From: Microvirga pudoricolor
GTDB lineage: Bacteria > Pseudomonadota > Alphaproteobacteria > Rhizobiales > Beijerinckiaceae
Reading direction: 5' to 3'
DNA: 64,000 nucleotides
Assembly (NCBI RefSeq): GCF_016892705.1
Contig: NZ_JAFEMB010000001.1
Span: 1,736,001 to 1,800,000 of the forward strand
The position numbers and the translations under genes are program-made. The notes beneath the pieces are model-generated. The model ran no database searches, was not told the origin of the DNA, and saw nothing but the letters and a program-made list of their open reading frames with translations. Below, piece by piece: positions 7,456 to 16,783 of this stretch. Position 1 is the stretch's first letter. Every line of letters begins with the position of its first letter.

Positions 7456-8832
7456 ATGAAGTTTCGTCCCGCTCTCGCGCTCGCCCTCGGAGGGGCCGCG
7501 CTTGCGTTGCTGGCCTTCGAGCCGGCTCTCGCCCAAGCCCCGGCTCCAGCCGTTCCGGCCGCCCCGCCCGTTCCCACGGCCCCCACCGTCGACAAGGGCG
7601 ACACCGCCTGGATGATCGTCTCGACGGTGCTCGTCATCCTCATGACGATCCCGGGGCTCGCGCTGTTCTACGGCGGCCTCGTGCGCACCAAGAACATGCT
7701 GTCCCTGCTCACCCAGGTCTTCGCGGTGTTCTCCCTCGTGGCGATCCTGTGGGTGTTCTACGGCTACTCGCTGGCCTTCACGGCCGGTCCCGAGGGCATC
7801 GGGGCCTTCATCGGCGGCTTCTCCAAGGCCTTCCTGGCCGGTGTGACCACCGACTCCACCGCCGACACCTTCACCAAGGGCGTCGCCATCCCCGAATTGG
7901 TCTTCGTGGCCTTCCAGCTCACCTTCGCGGCGATCACGCCCGCCCTCATCGTGGGCGCCTTCGCGGAGCGCATGAAGTTCTCCGCCGTGCTGCTGTTCAC
8001 GGGCCTGTGGGTCACCTTCGTGTACTTCCCGATCGCCCACATGGTGTGGTTCTCGGAAGGCTACCTGTTCGGTCTCGGGGCGCTGGATTTCGCGGGCGGC
8101 ACGGTGGTGCACATCAACTCCGGCGTCGCGGGCCTCGTGGGTGCGATCCTGATCGGCAAGCGCATCGGCTACGGCCGCGACCTGCTCGCCCCGCACTCGC
8201 TGACCCTCACCTTCGTGGGCGCCTGCCTCCTGTGGGTCGGCTGGTTCGGCTTCAATGCCGGTTCCAACCTGGAAGCCACCGGCGGCGCAGCGCTGGCGCT
8301 GCTCAACACCATCGTGGCGCCGGCCGCGGCCGGTCTTGCCTGGATGACGGCGGAAGCGGTCGGCAAGGGCAAGTCCTCGCTGCTCGGCATCGCGTCGGGC
8401 GCGGTGGCGGGTCTCGTCGCCATCACGCCTGCGGCAGGCCTTGCGGGTCCGATGGGCTCCATCGTGCTCGGCCTCGTGGCGGGCGTGGTTTGCTACGTCG
8501 CCGTGACGGGCGTGAAGAACGCGCTGGGCTATGACGACGCGCTCGACGTGTTCGGCATCCACGGCGTGGGCGGCATCGTCGGCGCCATCGGCACAGGCAT
8601 CGTGGCGGCTCCCACGCTCGGCGGCTACGGCCCCGGTGGTGCCGAGTACAGCATCGGCGGCCAGCTCGTGACCCAGACCATCGCGGTCGTCGTGACCCTG
8701 GTCTGGACCGGCATCGGCTCCGCGATCCTGTTCAAGCTCACGGACCTGATCGTCGGCCTGCGCGTCACGGCGGAAGCCGAGCGCGAGGGCCTCGACCTCG
8801 CCGACCACGGCGAGCGCGCCTACAACTACTAG
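7456..8832 (+). CDS. amtB: Ammonium transporter AmtB
   Basis: A 458-aa inner-membrane ammonium channel with a cleavable signal peptide (MKFRPALALALGGAALALLA, then FEPALAQ), a proline-rich linker and about 11 transmembrane helices. Family signatures include GLALFYGGLVRTKNMLS, FAERMKFSAVLLF, the pore-histidine region DFAGGTVVHINSG, and VFGIHGVGGIVGA. I chose the ATG at 7456, preceded by GGAG, over the upstream ATG at 7420 because it starts exactly at the signal peptide. Second gene of the glnK-amtB operon; its C-terminal cytoplasmic tail is the usual GlnK docking site. Confidence 0.93.
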   Translation: MKFRPALALALGGAALALLAFEPALAQAPAPAVPAAPPVPTAPTVDKGDTAWMIVSTVLVILMTIPGLALFYGGLVRTKNMLSLLTQVFAVFSLVAILWVFYGYSLAFTAGPEGIGAFIGGFSKAFLAGVTTDSTADTFTKGVAIPELVFVAFQLTFAAITPALIVGAFAERMKFSAVLLFTGLWVTFVYFPIAHMVWFSEGYLFGLGALDFAGGTVVHINSGVAGLVGAILIGKRIGYGRDLLAPHSLTLTFVGACLLWVGWFGFNAGSNLEATGGAALALLNTIVAPAAAGLAWMTAEAVGKGKSSLLGIASGAVAGLVAITPAAGLAGPMGSIVLGLVAGVVCYVAVTGVKNALGYDDALDVFGIHGVGGIVGAIGTGIVAAPTLGGYGPGGAEYSIGGQLVTQTIAVVVTLVWTGIGSAILFKLTDLIVGLRVTAEAEREGLDLADHGERAYNY

Positions 8833-8841
8833 AGCCTTTTT

Positions 8842-8866
8842 CGGCGAACCGGTTTCCGGTTCGCCG
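8842..8866. other. Perfect 11-bp inverted repeat after amtB
   Basis: CGGCGAACCGG and CCGGTTCGCCG enclose three T residues, just past the amtB stop codon. No T-tract follows, so it is more likely an mRNA 3'-end stabiliser or repeat than a terminator on its own. The real terminator lies at 8928. Confidence 0.6.
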
Positions 8867-8927
8867 TCAAGAAATGCGAGACCAAAAAGGTCGCCTCAAC
8901 GCGGCTCGCCTTCCAGAGGCGGAAACG

Positions 8928-8957
8928 GAAAAGCCCCGACGCGAGCCGGGGCTTTTC
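8928..8957. terminator. Bidirectional Rho-independent terminator
   Basis: GAAAAGCCCC pairs with GGGGCTTTTC (10 bp) and is followed by CTTGTTT on the plus strand and by a T-run on the minus strand. It lies between the converging amtB operon and the Sco gene. Confidence 0.85.
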
Positions 8958-8971
8958 TTGTTTGTCAGGGT

Positions 8972-9075
8972 GTCATCCCGGGCGGCGCAGCCGATCCGGG
9001 ATCGTTTGACAGAGATGAACGAGAGCCTCGCGCGGTGAGCGATCCCGGGTTCCGCTGGCGCAGCCCCTGGATGAC
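8972..9075. repeat. Palindromic intergenic repeat (GTCATCC...GGATGAC type)
   Basis: The ends GTCATCCCGGG and CTGGATGAC are inverted, and inside lie the partly complementary blocks GATCCGGGATCG and GCGATCCCGGG. This ending is typical of short interspersed palindromes common in Hyphomicrobiales genomes. It abuts the 3' end of the Sco gene. Confidence 0.6.
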
Positions 9076-9078
9076 GAT

Positions 9079-9675
9079 TCACCCCTCGCGCACCAGGCGC
9101 TTGAGCTTCTCCCGCCGCACGTCTGCGGCTTCCTGGAAGTTCGACGCGCCGAAGAACTGGCCCTTGCCGTCCATCAGGAAGATCGTGGCGGTGTGGTCCA
9201 TGGTGTAGCCCGACTCGGTCGGCACCTTCTTGTAATAGACCTTGTACGCCTTGGCCGTGGCGGCGATCTCGTCCGGCGTGCCCGTGAGCCCGATGATGCG
9301 CGGGTCGAAGGACGACAGGTAGGTTTTCATGAGCTCCGCATTGTCCTGCTCCGGGTCCACGGTGACGAAGACCACGTTGAGCTTGTCGGCGTCCCGGCCC
9401 AGGGCCTGCAGGTCCTGGGTCAGGTCGTAGAGGGTGGTGGGGCACACCTCCGGACAATGGGTGAAGCCGAAGAACACCGCGAAGGGCTTGCCCTTCAGGC
9501 TGTCGTTCGAGACCGGCTTGCCCTCCTGGCTCGTGAGCCGGAACGGCCCGCCGATGGGCACGGGCGCGAGCGCCTGGCCCTGCGGGCTCGGCCACACGTA
9601 GAGCAGCGTGCCCAGGAGCCCCAGGAGCGCCACCAGGAAGACGCTCAGGGGCAGGATCAGGGATCGTTTCGACAT
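9079..9675 (-). CDS. SCO1/SenC family copper chaperone
   Basis: A 198-aa thioredoxin-fold protein anchored by one N-terminal transmembrane helix (about residues 8-28) and facing the periplasm. The copper ligands are visible: CPEVCP (FGFTHCPEVCPTTLYDLT) and the distal histidine in MDHTATIFLMDG. It delivers copper to the CuA site of cytochrome c oxidase or acts as its thiol reductase. It sits directly downstream (11-base gap) of the DUF1775-PCuAC fusion, another periplasmic copper carrier, which supports a joint role in oxidase copper loading. Confidence 0.9.
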   Translation of the reverse strand: MSKRSLILPLSVFLVALLGLLGTLLYVWPSPQGQALAPVPIGGPFRLTSQEGKPVSNDSLKGKPFAVFFGFTHCPEVCPTTLYDLTQDLQALGRDADKLNVVFVTVDPEQDNAELMKTYLSSFDPRIIGLTGTPDEIAATAKAYKVYYKKVPTESGYTMDHTATIFLMDGKGQFFGASNFQEAADVRREKLKRLVREG

Positions 9676-9686
9676 CGGGCCCTCCC

Positions 9687-10625
9687 TCAGTGCTTGTGCT
9701 CGGCGGCGGCTCCGGAACCCGCCATGCCGCGTACCGTGTAGGTGACCTCCACCGGGCCGGCCTTCTCGAAGACCAGGGTGCCCTTGAGGGTCTGGTTCTC
9801 CTTCAGGGGCTCCTTGAGGTCCATGAACATGAGATGCAGGCCGCCCGGCTTCAGCTCGACGGTCTCGCCGGGCTTGATCGCCAGTCCGCCCTCGACGGCC
9901 TTCATGCGCATCACGTCGCCGCTCATGGACATCTCGTGCACCTCCACCCGGCTCGCCAGCGGGAAGGTGCCGCCGACGAGGCGGTCGGGCTGCGTGCCCG
10001 TATTGGTGATCCGTAGGTAGCCGCCGCCGACCTTGGCGCCGGCAGGCGTGACCCGCGACCAGGGCTCCTCGATGGTCAGCGGCCCGGCCTTCACGGCAGC
10101 CACCTGAGCGCCCGCGAGCTTGAGGCCGGGGGCGGGCATCTTCAGGCCGTGCGGGTCCTGGCCCTCGGCCGGGATCTCGGTCCAGGCCTCCTGACCGTTC
10201 GCGCATTCCTGCACCACGGGGAAGAACACCGTCTGGCCGGGCTGGAACGCGTCCGTGATCCGGGCCTGGAACACGAACTCGTCATAATGGGCGTCCGGCA
10301 GGGAGCCGGTCCACACGATCTCGGTCACGCCTTCGGCGACGGGCTTGCCGTAGAGCATGGAGGGCTTGGCATAGGGGCCTTGCGCGGTGTCGAGCGCCCA
10401 GCCCGCCTTCGGCATCGGCTTGACGGCGATCACGCCTTCGGGGATGCGCACGCGCACTTTCAGGGTCGCTTGCCCGTCGCAGCCATGCGGGATGCGCAGG
10501 ACCGCCTTGGCGGTGGAATTGACGGCGGCCGGTCCCGGCTCGAAGGTCACATGGGCAAGGGACGGGGTGGCGACGGCAAAGAGCACGGCCGCGCCCAGCG
10601 CGCCGGCGAAAGTCTGGGTTTTCAT
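9687..10625 (-). CDS. DUF1775 (YcnI)-PCu(A)C fusion, periplasmic copper chaperone
   Basis: A 312-aa secreted protein. The signal peptide (MKTQTFAGALGAAVLFAVAT, then PSLAHVTFEP) leaves an N-terminal His after cleavage. Residues about 25-165 form a DUF1775/YcnI domain, whose N-terminal His is a Cu(II) ligand in the family. Residues about 180-300 form a PCu(A)C domain with the Cu(I) motif H-x10-M-x~20-H-x-M (VEVHEMSMSGDVMRM, GGLHLMFM). The C-terminus ends EHKH. The two domains are often separate neighbouring genes; here they are one polypeptide. Encoded between the DUF2946-like and Sco genes, probably in one copper-responsive operon. Confidence 0.85.
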   Translation of the reverse strand: MKTQTFAGALGAAVLFAVATPSLAHVTFEPGPAAVNSTAKAVLRIPHGCDGQATLKVRVRIPEGVIAVKPMPKAGWALDTAQGPYAKPSMLYGKPVAEGVTEIVWTGSLPDAHYDEFVFQARITDAFQPGQTVFFPVVQECANGQEAWTEIPAEGQDPHGLKMPAPGLKLAGAQVAAVKAGPLTIEEPWSRVTPAGAKVGGGYLRITNTGTQPDRLVGGTFPLASRVEVHEMSMSGDVMRMKAVEGGLAIKPGETVELKPGGLHLMFMDLKEPLKENQTLKGTLVFEKAGPVEVTYTVRGMAGSGAAAEHKH

Positions 10626-10665
10626 CGAAAAGGTCCTGTGGATTCTGAGTTTGAGCGAGCGGCGA

Positions 10666-11052
10666 TCAAACCCCGCGCGGCGGCGCGCGCGACCCCACAG
10701 GCAGGACGAAGGAGAAGAGGGGCGGGGGCCCGCGCTCATAGGACGGCGCAACGAACACCGCCGGCCGCTGCACGAGGGCCAGCACCGCGTCCGCCGGCGC
10801 CGGACCGGGCGGGGCGGAGGATCCCTGGCAGCCCAGGATGCAGCACAGGCCCGTATGGGCGGCCTGCCCGGACGGCTCATGGGAGCCCGCCGTTCCATCA
10901 TAGGCGCAGATAATCCCTTGCGGGTCGATTCCCGGCACCGCGTGGGCGCCGCCCGTCATGGACAACAGGAAGGCCTGGAGCAGAAGCGCGTAGGCGACCA
11001 CGGCCGAAACGGCCGCGCGCTGCCAGACGGATCGGTGGCCCCTGCGGATCAT
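10666..11052 (-). CDS. DUF2946-like small secreted/membrane protein
   Basis: A 128-aa protein with a basic N-terminus and a hydrophobic signal or anchor (about residues 12-36, ending GGAHA). A short Cys/His-rich segment follows (ICAYDGT, then HTGLCCILGCQG) and a proline-rich tail. DUF2946 proteins commonly accompany copper transport or delivery genes, matching the two copper proteins downstream. The function is unproven. I chose the ATG at 11052 because it directly precedes the signal-like segment. Confidence 0.65.
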   Translation of the reverse strand: MIRRGHRSVWQRAAVSAVVAYALLLQAFLLSMTGGAHAVPGIDPQGIICAYDGTAGSHEPSGQAAHTGLCCILGCQGSSAPPGPAPADAVLALVQRPAVFVAPSYERGPPPLFSFVLPVGSRAPPRGV

Positions 11053-11195
11053 GAACCGTTCCTTGCGCCGTTCCCCGTCGCCCGTCAACCGCGCGCCTTT
11101 ACCGCAACCGGGCGGCTTAGGGTTAAAGGACCCTTAACCGGCTCGGCCTAGATTGGGCGACGATTGCCCCTGTCCAGCTTCATTCGAGTCGAGCG

Positions 11196-13784
11196 ATGCG
11201 CACGGTCCGCCGGTCCACTTCCACCTATGACGGTCTGCCCGGCGCGCTGCGGGCCTTTCTGGCCCGGCGCGCCGAGGAGCTGACGGGCTTGTGCCTGATC
11301 GGCCTGACAGGGCTCGCCGCCACGGCGCTGGCGACCTGGTCGGTGGACGATCCGAGCCTCAACAACGCCACGGACGGCACGGTTCACAACATCCTCGGCT
11401 GGCCCGGCGCCATCGTGGCCGACCTGCTCATGCAGCTCCTAGGCCTCGGCGCCATCGCGGCGCTGCTGCCGGTGACGGTCTGGGGCTGGCGGCTCATGCG
11501 CTCGGGCGAGATGGGACGGCGGCAGCTGCGGATGGCCCTGTGGATCATCGGGGTGGCGGCCGCCACGGCGGTGGCGAGCACGCTGCCGGCCACCGACCGC
11601 TGGCCCCTGCCCACGGGGCTCGGAGGCGTGGTGGGCGATGCGGTCCTGTCCGCCGCCAAGGCCGTGACGGGCTTCACCAGCGGAACGCCCAGCGGCATCC
11701 TGGGCTTCATCTTCGCGGCGGTCGCGATCCTGAGCCTCACGGCCGCCTGCGGCTTCGGCTTCTCGGACGACGAGCCCCTGCGCGAGACCGAGGATTTCGA
11801 CGAGCCGGAGCAGCCCCGGCGCCGCAAGGCCGCCGATTGGGACGAGGCGGACGAGGGCGGCGCGGACGAGCCCGGCTGGGGCATCGTGTCCCTCGGGGCC
11901 CTGGCCCACGGATTCATGAGCCTGAAAGGGGCCTTGCGGCGGCGGGCCGAGGCGCGCCGTGCACGGCTCGACGACGAGTTGACGGCACCCGCGCCCCGCT
12001 CCGCCGCGGGACCGCGCACGCGCCGCGAGCCGACCTTGGACGGCGCGCCCGCGCCTGCTCGCGCCCGCCCGGCCCCGATCGCGGCGCCGCTCCATGACGA
12101 GGACGAGGACGCCAGAGAACACGGTATGTGGGACGACGATCCGCTGCCCACGCTCCACGGCCCGGCGGGAGTCGCGCCCGCCCGCGTGGCGCCCGCGCCG
12201 GTGGCCCCGAAGCCCGGCAAGCGCATGGCCCGCGAGGCGCAAGCCTATCCGGACGAGACCCAGTACCAGCTTCCGGCGCTGGGCCTCCTGGCCGAACCCA
12301 AGGTCCCCCAGGGGCCGGTGGTCTCCGCCGACGCGCTCGAACAGAACGCCGCCCTGCTGGAGAGCACGCTGGAGGATTTCGGCGTGAAGGGCGACATCAT
12401 CAATGTGCGGCCCGGCCCCGTGGTGACCCTCTACGAGCTGGAGCCCGCCCCGGGCACCAAGTCGTCCCGCGTGATCTCGCTCGCCGACGACATCGCCCGC
12501 TCCATGAGCGCGATCTCGGCGCGCGTGGCCGTGGTGCAGGGCCGCAACGCCATCGGCATCGAGCTGCCGAACCACAAGCGCGAAACGGTCTTTCTGCGCG
12601 AGCTTCTGGCGAGCCAGGATTTCGAGACGACGAAGCAGAAGCTGGCGCTGTGTCTCGGCAAGACCATCGGCGGCGAGCCCGTGATCGCGGATCTCGCCCG
12701 CATGCCGCACCTGCTGGTGGCCGGCACCACCGGCTCGGGCAAGTCGGTGGCCATCAACACCATGATCCTGTCGATCCTCTACCGGCTCAAGCCCGAAGAG
12801 TGCCGCCTGATCATGGTCGATCCCAAGATGCTCGAACTCTCCGTCTATGACGGCATCCCGCATCTGCTGACGCCCGTGGTCACGGACCCGAAGAAAGCCG
12901 TGGTGGCGCTGAAATGGGCGGTTCGCGAAATGGAGGATCGCTACAAGAAGATGTCGAAGCTCGGCGTGCGCAACATCGACGGCTTCAACGCCCGCGTCTC
13001 CGAGGCCAAGGCGCGGGGTGAGGTCATCACCCGCACGGTTCAGACCGGCTTCGACAAGGAGACAGGCCAAGCCGTGTACGAGGACGAGATCATGGATCTC
13101 GATCCCTTGCCCTACATCGTGGTGATCGTCGACGAGATGGCCGACCTGATGATGGTGGCCGGCAAGGAGATCGAGGGCGCGATCCAGCGCCTGGCCCAGA
13201 TGGCGCGGGCGGCGGGCATCCACGTGATCCTGGCCACCCAGCGGCCGTCGGTCGACGTGATCACGGGCACGATCAAGGCGAACTTCCCGACCCGGATCTC
13301 GTTCCAGGTGACCTCGAAGATCGACAGCCGCACGATTCTGGGCGAGATGGGCGCCGAGCAGCTCTTGGGCCAGGGCGACATGCTGTACATGGCGGGGGGC
13401 GGGCGCATCACCCGCGTGCACGGGCCGTTCTGCTCCGACGAGGAGGTCGAGAAAGTCGTCGCTCACCTCAAGCGCCAGGGCCGTCCGCAATATCTCGACG
13501 CCGTCACGTCGGAGGAGAGCGAGGGCGAGGCCGGGGGCGACACGCCGGTCTTCGATCAAGGGGAATTCGGCTCCGGCGGCGGCGATCTCTACGACCAGGC
13601 CATCGCGGTGGTCCTGCGGGACAAGAAGGCCTCGACCTCCTACATCCAGCGTCGTCTCCAGATCGGCTACAACCGGGCGGCCTCGCTCATGGAGCGCATG
13701 GAGAAGGAGGGCATCGTCGGGCCCGCCAACCATGCGGGCAAGCGCGAGATCCTGATGGAAACCGCCGGGATGGACGAGGACTGA
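11196..13784 (+). CDS. ftsK: DNA translocase FtsK
   Basis: An 862-aa divisome-linked motor that pumps DNA and activates XerCD at dif during chromosome segregation. Four transmembrane helices lie in the first ~190 residues. A charged, alanine/proline-rich linker (about 190-370) follows, then the FtsK alpha/beta motor with Walker A ([12 protein letters not shown], about 509) and Walker B ([14 protein letters not shown], about 640). The C-terminal gamma winged helix ([35 protein letters not shown]) recognises KOPS-type sequences. The length is in the normal range. It faces the convergent yciB-ftsY genes. Confidence 0.95.
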   Translation: MRTVRRSTSTYDGLPGALRAFLARRAEELTGLCLIGLTGLAATALATWSVDDPSLNNATDGTVHNILGWPGAIVADLLMQLLGLGAIAALLPVTVWGWRLMRSGEMGRRQLRMALWIIGVAAATAVASTLPATDRWPLPTGLGGVVGDAVLSAAKAVTGFTSGTPSGILGFIFAAVAILSLTAACGFGFSDDEPLRETEDFDEPEQPRRRKAADWDEADEGGADEPGWGIVSLGALAHGFMSLKGALRRRAEARRARLDDELTAPAPRSAAGPRTRREPTLDGAPAPARARPAPIAAPLHDEDEDAREHGMWDDDPLPTLHGPAGVAPARVAPAPVAPKPGKRMAREAQAYPDETQYQLPALGLLAEPKVPQGPVVSADALEQNAALLESTLEDFGVKGDIINVRPGPVVTLYELEPAPGTKSSRVISLADDIARSMSAISARVAVVQGRNAIGIELPNHKRETVFLRELLASQDFETTKQKLALCLGKTIGGEPVIADLARMPHLLVAGTTGSGKSVAINTMILSILYRLKPEECRLIMVDPKMLELSVYDGIPHLLTPVVTDPKKAVVALKWAVREMEDRYKKMSKLGVRNIDGFNARVSEAKARGEVITRTVQTGFDKETGQAVYEDEIMDLDPLPYIVVIVDEMADLMMVAGKEIEGAIQRLAQMARAAGIHVILATQRPSVDVITGTIKANFPTRISFQVTSKIDSRTILGEMGAEQLLGQGDMLYMAGGGRITRVHGPFCSDEEVEKVVAHLKRQGRPQYLDAVTSEESEGEAGGDTPVFDQGEFGSGGGDLYDQAIAVVLRDKKASTSYIQRRLQIGYNRAASLMERMEKEGIVGPANHAGKREILMETAGMDED

Positions 13785-13787
13785 CGC

Positions 13788-14396
13788 TCACGCCTCCTTC
13801 TTGCTCGTGTCGTAGCGCATCAGCAGCGGCGTCTGGGCCAGCGCGAAGACCAGGGTCAGGGGCATGATGCCGAAGACCTTGAAGGTGACCCAGAAATCCG
13901 TGGTCTGGGTGCGCCACACGATCTCGTTGAGAGCCGCCAGCACGAAGAAGAACATTGCCCAGCGGAAGGTGAGCTTGCGCCAGCCTTCCTCGGTGAGCTC
14001 GAACATGCTGTCGAGGACGATCTGCAGCAGCGGCTTCCGGAAATAGAGCCCGCCCAAAAGGATCAGTCCGAACATCGTGTTCACGATGGTGGGCTTGAGC
14101 TTGATGAAGGTCTCGTCCTGGAGGAACAGCGTCAGGCCGCCGAACACCACCACCACGAGGCCGGACACCATCGGCATGATCGGCAGCTTGCGCACGAGCG
14201 CGTAGTTCACCGCCAGCGCCACGACGGTCGCGGCGATGAACAGGGCGGTGGCCACGTAGATGCGCTGGTCCTCGCCGTAGCCGAACCGGCCCGCATAGGC
14301 GTTGGCGAAGAAGAACAAGCCCAGCGGCCCGAGCTCGAGGGCGAGCTTGAGCAGGGGGTGGAGGGGCTTTCTGGGGAGTGCGGTCTGAGATGTCAT
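13788..14396 (-). CDS. yciB: Septation protein A / YciB inner-membrane protein
   Basis: A 202-aa protein with about 5-6 transmembrane helices of the YciB/IspZ family, implicated in septation and cell-envelope integrity. Family marks include [57 protein letters not shown] and [19 protein letters not shown]. Its start codon overlaps the ftsY stop (ATGA, 14393-14396), so the two are translationally coupled. Confidence 0.9.
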   Translation of the reverse strand: MTSQTALPRKPLHPLLKLALELGPLGLFFFANAYAGRFGYGEDQRIYVATALFIAATVVALAVNYALVRKLPIMPMVSGLVVVVFGGLTLFLQDETFIKLKPTIVNTMFGLILLGGLYFRKPLLQIVLDSMFELTEEGWRKLTFRWAMFFFVLAALNEIVWRTQTTDFWVTFKVFGIMPLTLVFALAQTPLLMRYDTSKKEA

Positions 14397-15841
14397 GCAG
14401 CTTCCTCTAGCCCGGCGATGGCGCGGGCGAAATCCCTGGCGGCGAACGGCTCCAGGTCGTCGACGCCCTCGCCCACGCCGATGAAGTGCACCGGCAGGCC
14501 GAACTTTTCCGCCAAAGCCACCAGGATGCCGCCCCGGGCGGTGCCGTCGAGCTTGGTCATCACGAGGCCGGTGACGCCGGCGGCCTTCCGGAACAGCTCG
14601 ACCTGGCTGACCGCATTCTGGCCCACCGTGGCATCGAGCACCAGAAGCGTGGCGTGCGGCGCGGCCGCGTCGGATTTGTTGAGCACCCGCACGATCTTTT
14701 CCAGCTCCGCCATGAGCCCGGCCTTGTTCTGCAGGCGTCCGGCGGTGTCGATGAGGAGCACGTCGGTGCCGTTGGCCCGCGCCTCTTTGAGGGCGTCGAA
14801 GGCCAAGCCCGCCGCGTCCGCGCCCTGTTCGCGGGAGAGCACCGGCGCGCCCACGCGCTCGCCCCACACCTTGAGCTGCTCGATGGCGGCGGCCCGGAAC
14901 GTGTCGCCCGCCGCCAGCATGACCTTCAACCCTTGTGCCCGGAATTTCTGGCTGAGCTTGCCGATGGTGGTGGTCTTGCCGGCACCGTTCACGCCCACCA
15001 TAAGGATCACGAAAGGCTTCTTCGACCGGTCGACGGCCAGGGGCTTGGCCACGGGCGCGAGGGTCTTTTCCACCTCGCCCGCCAGGATCGCCTTCACCTC
15101 GGAGGGCTCGATCTCCTTGTTGTAGCGCCCGGCCGAGATCGCCTCCGTGATGCGGATCGCCGTGGGCACGCCGAGATCCGCCTGCACGAGGGCGTCCTCC
15201 AGCTCCTCCAGGGTAGCGGAGTCGAGCTTGCGCTTCGTGAACAGGCCCGTGACGCTCTCCGACAGGGACGAGGAGGTGCGGCGCATGCCTTGCGTGAGGC
15301 GCTGCCACCAGCCCTGCTTCTCGGCGACAGGCGCGGGAGCCGCCTCGGCCAGGGGTCCGAAGGCCGTGATGAGGCCCGACGGTCCCGGTGCCTCGGGAGT
15401 CAGGGACGCTGGCGGCGTCGGGGGCACGTCCGGCGCCGGGCCGACTGCGGGAGGCTCAGGGTCCGGGGGCTGCGGCGCCGGTTCAGAAGGAGCCGCCGTC
15501 TCGGGCGCAGGAGCGGTCTGCGGCTCCGGCCGGTTCTCGCGGGCGACCTCCTCGGATGTGGGGCTGATCCCCTCCACCGGCTGCAGGTCGGCGCCGCTCA
15601 GCTCCGGGGCCAGCGGCGGTTCACCCGCCCGGTCCGGTGAGTCGCTCGTGAGCGTGGGGGGGGCGTCCGGCAGGCTCCGGGCCGCGTTGGCGAAGTCGAG
15701 ACCCTCTTCAGAGGGGGCCGGAGGGGAGGGAGGTTCGGCCGCAGGGGTCTCCGGCGGCTTGGCGTCGTCCTTGGGCGTTTCCGCCTGCCATCCGAAGAGA
15801 CGGGAGAAGAAACCGGGCTTGTCGGGTTTCGTGTCGGCCAT
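14393..15841 (-). CDS. ftsY: Signal recognition particle receptor FtsY
   Basis: A 482-aa SRP receptor GTPase that docks ribosome-SRP complexes at the membrane. The N-terminal ~150 residues are an acidic, proline-rich A domain. The NG domain follows, with G1 [14 protein letters not shown] (about 279), [26 protein letters not shown] and the closing [18 protein letters not shown]. Its SRP partner Ffh is encoded at 22150. Start ATG at 15841; the gene is divergent from the pseudouridine synthase at 15925. Confidence 0.95.
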   Translation of the reverse strand: MADTKPDKPGFFSRLFGWQAETPKDDAKPPETPAAEPPSPPAPSEEGLDFANAARSLPDAPPTLTSDSPDRAGEPPLAPELSGADLQPVEGISPTSEEVARENRPEPQTAPAPETAAPSEPAPQPPDPEPPAVGPAPDVPPTPPASLTPEAPGPSGLITAFGPLAEAAPAPVAEKQGWWQRLTQGMRRTSSSLSESVTGLFTKRKLDSATLEELEDALVQADLGVPTAIRITEAISAGRYNKEIEPSEVKAILAGEVEKTLAPVAKPLAVDRSKKPFVILMVGVNGAGKTTTIGKLSQKFRAQGLKVMLAAGDTFRAAAIEQLKVWGERVGAPVLSREQGADAAGLAFDALKEARANGTDVLLIDTAGRLQNKAGLMAELEKIVRVLNKSDAAAPHATLLVLDATVGQNAVSQVELFRKAAGVTGLVMTKLDGTARGGILVALAEKFGLPVHFIGVGEGVDDLEPFAARDFARAIAGLEEAA

Positions 15842-15924
15842 GATGTCCTGCGCGCTGCTTTCGCTGGGCCGCCCAAGGGATGCGCGGCTTGCTTTCCGTC
15901 CTTCGCCTCGATACCCGAGGCCAC

Positions 15925-16677
15925 ATGAATGCGGAAGAGATAGTGTCCCGGATCCTCTATCGCGATGCCCTGATGCTCGTGATCGACAAGCCGGCCGGAT
16001 TGCCGATCCATCCGGGCCCGGGGGGCGGCGAGACCCTGTTCCACCACCTGGACGCCCTGCGCTTCGGCCTGCCCCGCCGTCCCGAGGCCGCGCACCGCCT
16101 CGACAAGGACACGTCCGGCTGCCTCGTGCTCGGCCGCCACCCGAAGGCGATCGCGCGCCTCAACGCGCTGTTCCGCAACGCTGAGGTCGACAAGGTCTAC
16201 TGGGCCGTGGTCGAGGGCGGGCCGGACGCGGAGGAGGGCGAGATCGATTTCGCCCTCGCGCCGAAATCCCCCGATCGCGGGTGGTGGATGAAAGTGGACC
16301 CGACAGGTCAGCCGTCCCTGACGCGCTGGCGGGTCTTGGGGCGAGGCGGGGACCTTCCCCTCCCCCCTTGTGGGAGAGGGCCGGTCAGCGCTCTCACCCT
16401 CCTCGAACTGCGCCCTGTCACGGGCCGCACCCATCAGCTGCGCGTCCATTGCGCGGCGTCGGGCTGGCCGATCCTGGGCGATCCGATCTACGGCACCGCC
16501 CCGCGCCATGGCGGCCCCGGCCTGCACCTCCACGCCCGCGCCGTCACGGTGCCGCTCTACCCGAAGAAGCCGCCGATTTTGGTGGAGGCTCCGGTACCGG
16601 GGCATATGCGGGAGCAGGTTCACGTTTGCGGCGTCAACCCGGATAGCTTGACGCTTGAAGTGGAGCCGAAGACCTGA
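15925..16677 (+). CDS. RluA-family pseudouridine synthase
   Basis: A 250-aa RNA pseudouridine synthase. The catalytic motif AHRLDKDTSGCLVLGR (Asp of HRLD) and the RluA motif LLELRPVTGRTHQLRVHCA are present, as is the N-terminal VIDKPAGLPIHPGPGGGET. No S4 domain is present, and the length fits the short RluA class acting on tRNA or 23S rRNA; the exact target uridine cannot be assigned. Between TRWRVLG and LTLLELRPVTG the protein carries about 16 extra residues (GRGGDLPLPPCGRGPVSA) encoded by a G/C-rich palindromic repeat, an in-frame insertion in a surface-loop position. Confidence 0.88.
   Translation: MNAEEIVSRILYRDALMLVIDKPAGLPIHPGPGGGETLFHHLDALRFGLPRRPEAAHRLDKDTSGCLVLGRHPKAIARLNALFRNAEVDKVYWAVVEGGPDAEEGEIDFALAPKSPDRGWWMKVDPTGQPSLTRWRVLGRGGDLPLPPCGRGPVSALTLLELRPVTGRTHQLRVHCAASGWPILGDPIYGTAPRHGGPGLHLHARAVTVPLYPKKPPILVEAPVPGHMREQVHVCGVNPDSLTLEVEPKT
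16354..16380. repeat. Short palindromic repeat inserted within the pseudouridine synthase gene
   Basis: The sequence contains CTTCCCCTCCCCCCTTGTGG followed by GAGAGGG, an imperfect inverted repeat of the CCCTCCCC-TTGTGG-GGAGGG kind usually found between genes. Here it lies inside an open reading frame and adds codons without breaking it. Confidence 0.5.
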
Positions 16678-16783
16678 CAAACTTTCAATCGCTTGCTCGC
16701 GGCCTTGGCCGTTGAGCCTCAAGACCGGTCGCAAGTCCGGCCGCCTCCGTGATGGCGATCACAAGCCGCGCGGGGTCGTTCTT

